NCBI GenBank assembly: GCA_030038955.1
Contig: JASHQV010000077.1
Span: 1-6,562 of the forward strand
Origin: Solirubrobacteraceae bacterium
GTDB lineage: Bacteria > Actinomycetota > Thermoleophilia > Solirubrobacterales > Solirubrobacteraceae
DNA length: 6,562 nt
Direction of reading: 5' to 3'
Shown here one piece after another: positions 5,261-6,562 of the stretch. Below the pieces are notes generated by a model, which had not been told where the DNA came from, searched no databases, and worked only from the letters and a program-made list of their open reading frames with translations. Made by a program: the position numbers and the translations under genes. Positions within the stretch are counted from its first letter, which is position 1. Each line of letters begins with the position of its first letter.

Positions 5261-6562
5261 CTACTCGATCCAATCGAACGTCCGGGTGACCGCCTTCTTC
5301 CAGTAGTGCATCTGGGTCTTGCGGGTCTCCGCGTCCAATCGCGGCTCCCAGCGCTTGTCCTCGGCCCAGTTCTGTCGGAGGTCGTCCTCGCCCGACCAGA
5401 AGCCGGTGGCGAGACCGGCCGCGTAGGCGGAGCCGAGCGCGGTCGTCTCGGCGACCACCGGCCGCACGACCGTGACCCCGAGGATGTCGGCCTGGAACTG
5501 CATCAGCATCTCGTTGGCGACCATGCCGCCGTCGACCTTCAGCTCGGTCAACTCGACGCCGGAGTCGGTCTTCATCGCCTCTGAGATCTCGGCGGTCTGG
5601 AAGGCGGTTGCCTCGAGCGTCGCACGCGCGATGTGGCCCGCGTTGACGTACCGGGTCAGCCCGACGAACACGCCGCGGGCGTCCGACTTCCAGTACGGCG
5701 CGAACAGGCCCGAGAAGGCGGGCACGATATACAGCCCGCCGTTGTCCTCGACGGTCGCGGCGAGCTCCTCGACGTCCGGGGCCGCCTTGATCATCTTGAG
5801 GTTGTCGCGCAGCCACTGGACGAGCGCGCCGGTGATCGCGATCGAGCCCTCGAGCGCATACACCGCGGCGTTGTCGCCGACCTTGTAGCAGACCGTCGTC
5901 AGCAGACCCGACTTCGAGTGGACCAGCTCCGTGCCGGTGTTGATCAGCATGAAGTTGCCCGTGCCATAGGTGTTCTTCGCCTCGCCGACGGCGAAGCACG
6001 CCTGGCCGAAAGTCGCCGCCTGCTGGTCGCCGAGGTCGCCCGCGATCGGGACGCCCGCCGCCGGGCCGGACTTGACCTCGCCGTACACCTCGCTGGAGGC
6101 GTGGATCTCCGGAAGCATCGAGATCGGCACCCCGATCGTGTCGGCGATCTGCGGATCCCAGGACAGCGTCTTCAGGTCCATCAGCATCGTCCGGCTGGCG
6201 TTGCTGACGTCGGTGATGTGCAGCCCGCCGTCGACGCCCCCGGTCAGGTTCCAGATCAGCCATGCGTCGATGTTGCCGAACGCCAGCTCCCCGGCCTCGG
6301 CCTTGGCCCGGGCGCCGTCGACGTTGTCGAGCAGCCACCGCACCTTCGGACCCGAGAAGTACGTCGCCAGCGGCAGGCCGACCTTGTCTCGGAAGCGATC
6401 CTGACCGCCGACCTGCGCGAGCTCGTCGACGATCTTGTCGGTCCGCGTGTCCTGCCAGACGAGCGCGTTGTGAATCGGCTTGCCGGTGGTTCGATCCCAC
6501 ACGACGGTCGTCTCACGCTGGTTGGTGATGCCGAGACCGGAGATGTCGTCGCGGCTCGCCCC
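5261..6562 (-). CDS. glpK: Glycerol kinase (partial, N-terminus outside window)
   Basis: Cytoplasmic FGGY-family kinase that phosphorylates glycerol with ATP to sn-glycerol 3-phosphate, trapping glycerol and feeding GlpABC encoded just downstream. The frame is open at the window edge and holds the last 433 residues; by comparison with E. coli GlpK (about 502) some 65-75 N-terminal residues are missing. Numbering from the first visible codon, GITNQRETTVVWDR (11-24) has the glycerol-contacting Arg-Glu pair at 16-17. FGGY signature 1, YFSGPKVRWLLDN, is at 68-80. GDQQAATFGQ begins at 178 and holds the catalytic Asp (179). KNTYGTGNFMLINTG is at 196-210, and the second FGGY region, TALGSAYAAGLATGFW, is at 374-389. 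An in-frame GTG at 6502 is internal, because conserved GlpK sequence continues upstream of it. The loop before the GDQQ motif lacks the HPr-phosphorylated His of Firmicute enzymes, and the C-terminus lacks the E. coli EIIA-Glc docking sequence. Confidence 0.97.
   Translation of the reverse strand, partial: GASRDDISGLGITNQRETTVVWDRTTGKPIHNALVWQDTRTDKIVDELAQVGGQDRFRDKVGLPLATYFSGPKVRWLLDNVDGARAKAEAGELAFGNIDAWLIWNLTGGVDGGLHITDVSNASRTMLMDLKTLSWDPQIADTIGVPISMLPEIHASSEVYGEVKSGPAAGVPIAGDLGDQQAATFGQACFAVGEAKNTYGTGNFMLINTGTELVHSKSGLLTTVCYKVGDNAAVYALEGSIAITGALVQWLRDNLKMIKAAPDVEELAATVEDNGGLYIVPAFSGLFAPYWKSDARGVFVGLTRYVNAGHIARATLEATAFQTAEISEAMKTDSGVELTELKVDGGMVANEMLMQFQADILGVTVVRPVVAETTALGSAYAAGLATGFWSGEDDLRQNWAEDKRWEPRLDAETRKTQMHYWKKAVTRTFDWIE

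Noticed and set aside
5184..6500. Long minus-strand open frame (438 codons) in another frame of glpK
   Set aside because: It is an Arg/Gly/Asp-rich low-complexity translation that overlaps the GlpK frame, and the latter carries the conserved motifs.
5261..6502. glpK starting at the GTG at 6502
   Set aside because: The frame stays open to the window edge, and the upstream codons encode the conserved GITNQRETT block, so this GTG is an internal Val.

Overview
The window is GC-rich (roughly 70% by eye) bacterial DNA and is almost entirely coding. All five genes lie on the minus strand, so transcription runs from high to low coordinates. The order is glpK (start outside the window) > glpA > glpB > glpC > dhaM (end outside the window). 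High GC, GTG starts, tight spacing and the protein sequences suggest a high-GC actinobacterial lineage. A deep-branching group such as Thermoleophilia is possible, but the sequence alone does not prove it.

Layout in transcription order. 6562-5261 is the last 433 codons of glycerol kinase. 5260-5188 is a 73-bp spacer with a small perfect hairpin. 5187-3502 is glpA, the catalytic flavoprotein of the three-subunit (anaerobic-type) glycerol-3-phosphate dehydrogenase. 3505-2219 is glpB, overlapping glpA by four bases (GTGA). 2218-2153 is a 66-bp spacer that looks built from decayed 35-bp tandem copies of the glpC start. 2152-923 is glpC, the iron-sulfur quinone-linking subunit. Seven bases later, 915-1 is dhaM, the phosphoryl-transfer subunit of PTS-dependent dihydroxyacetone kinase, with a fused HPr domain and a reading frame still open at the window edge. 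No gap exceeds 300 bases, and no RNA gene, mobile element or CRISPR array was seen.

Together the genes describe glycerol catabolism. GlpK makes glycerol 3-phosphate, and GlpABC oxidises it to dihydroxyacetone phosphate (DHAP), passing electrons to the quinone pool. DhaM belongs to a second route to DHAP, in which phosphoryl groups from PEP regenerate ATP on DhaL for dihydroxyacetone phosphorylation. Its partners DhaK and DhaL are not in the window. No transcriptional regulator, glycerol facilitator or promoter is visible; the operon promoter should lie upstream of glpK, beyond position 6562.

The families are well known, so this is not a wholly new system. The points worth a second look are dhaM placed directly after glpABC, the triplicated glpC start, the Gly/Pro-rich repeat tail on GlpA, and the unfinished multidomain DhaM.
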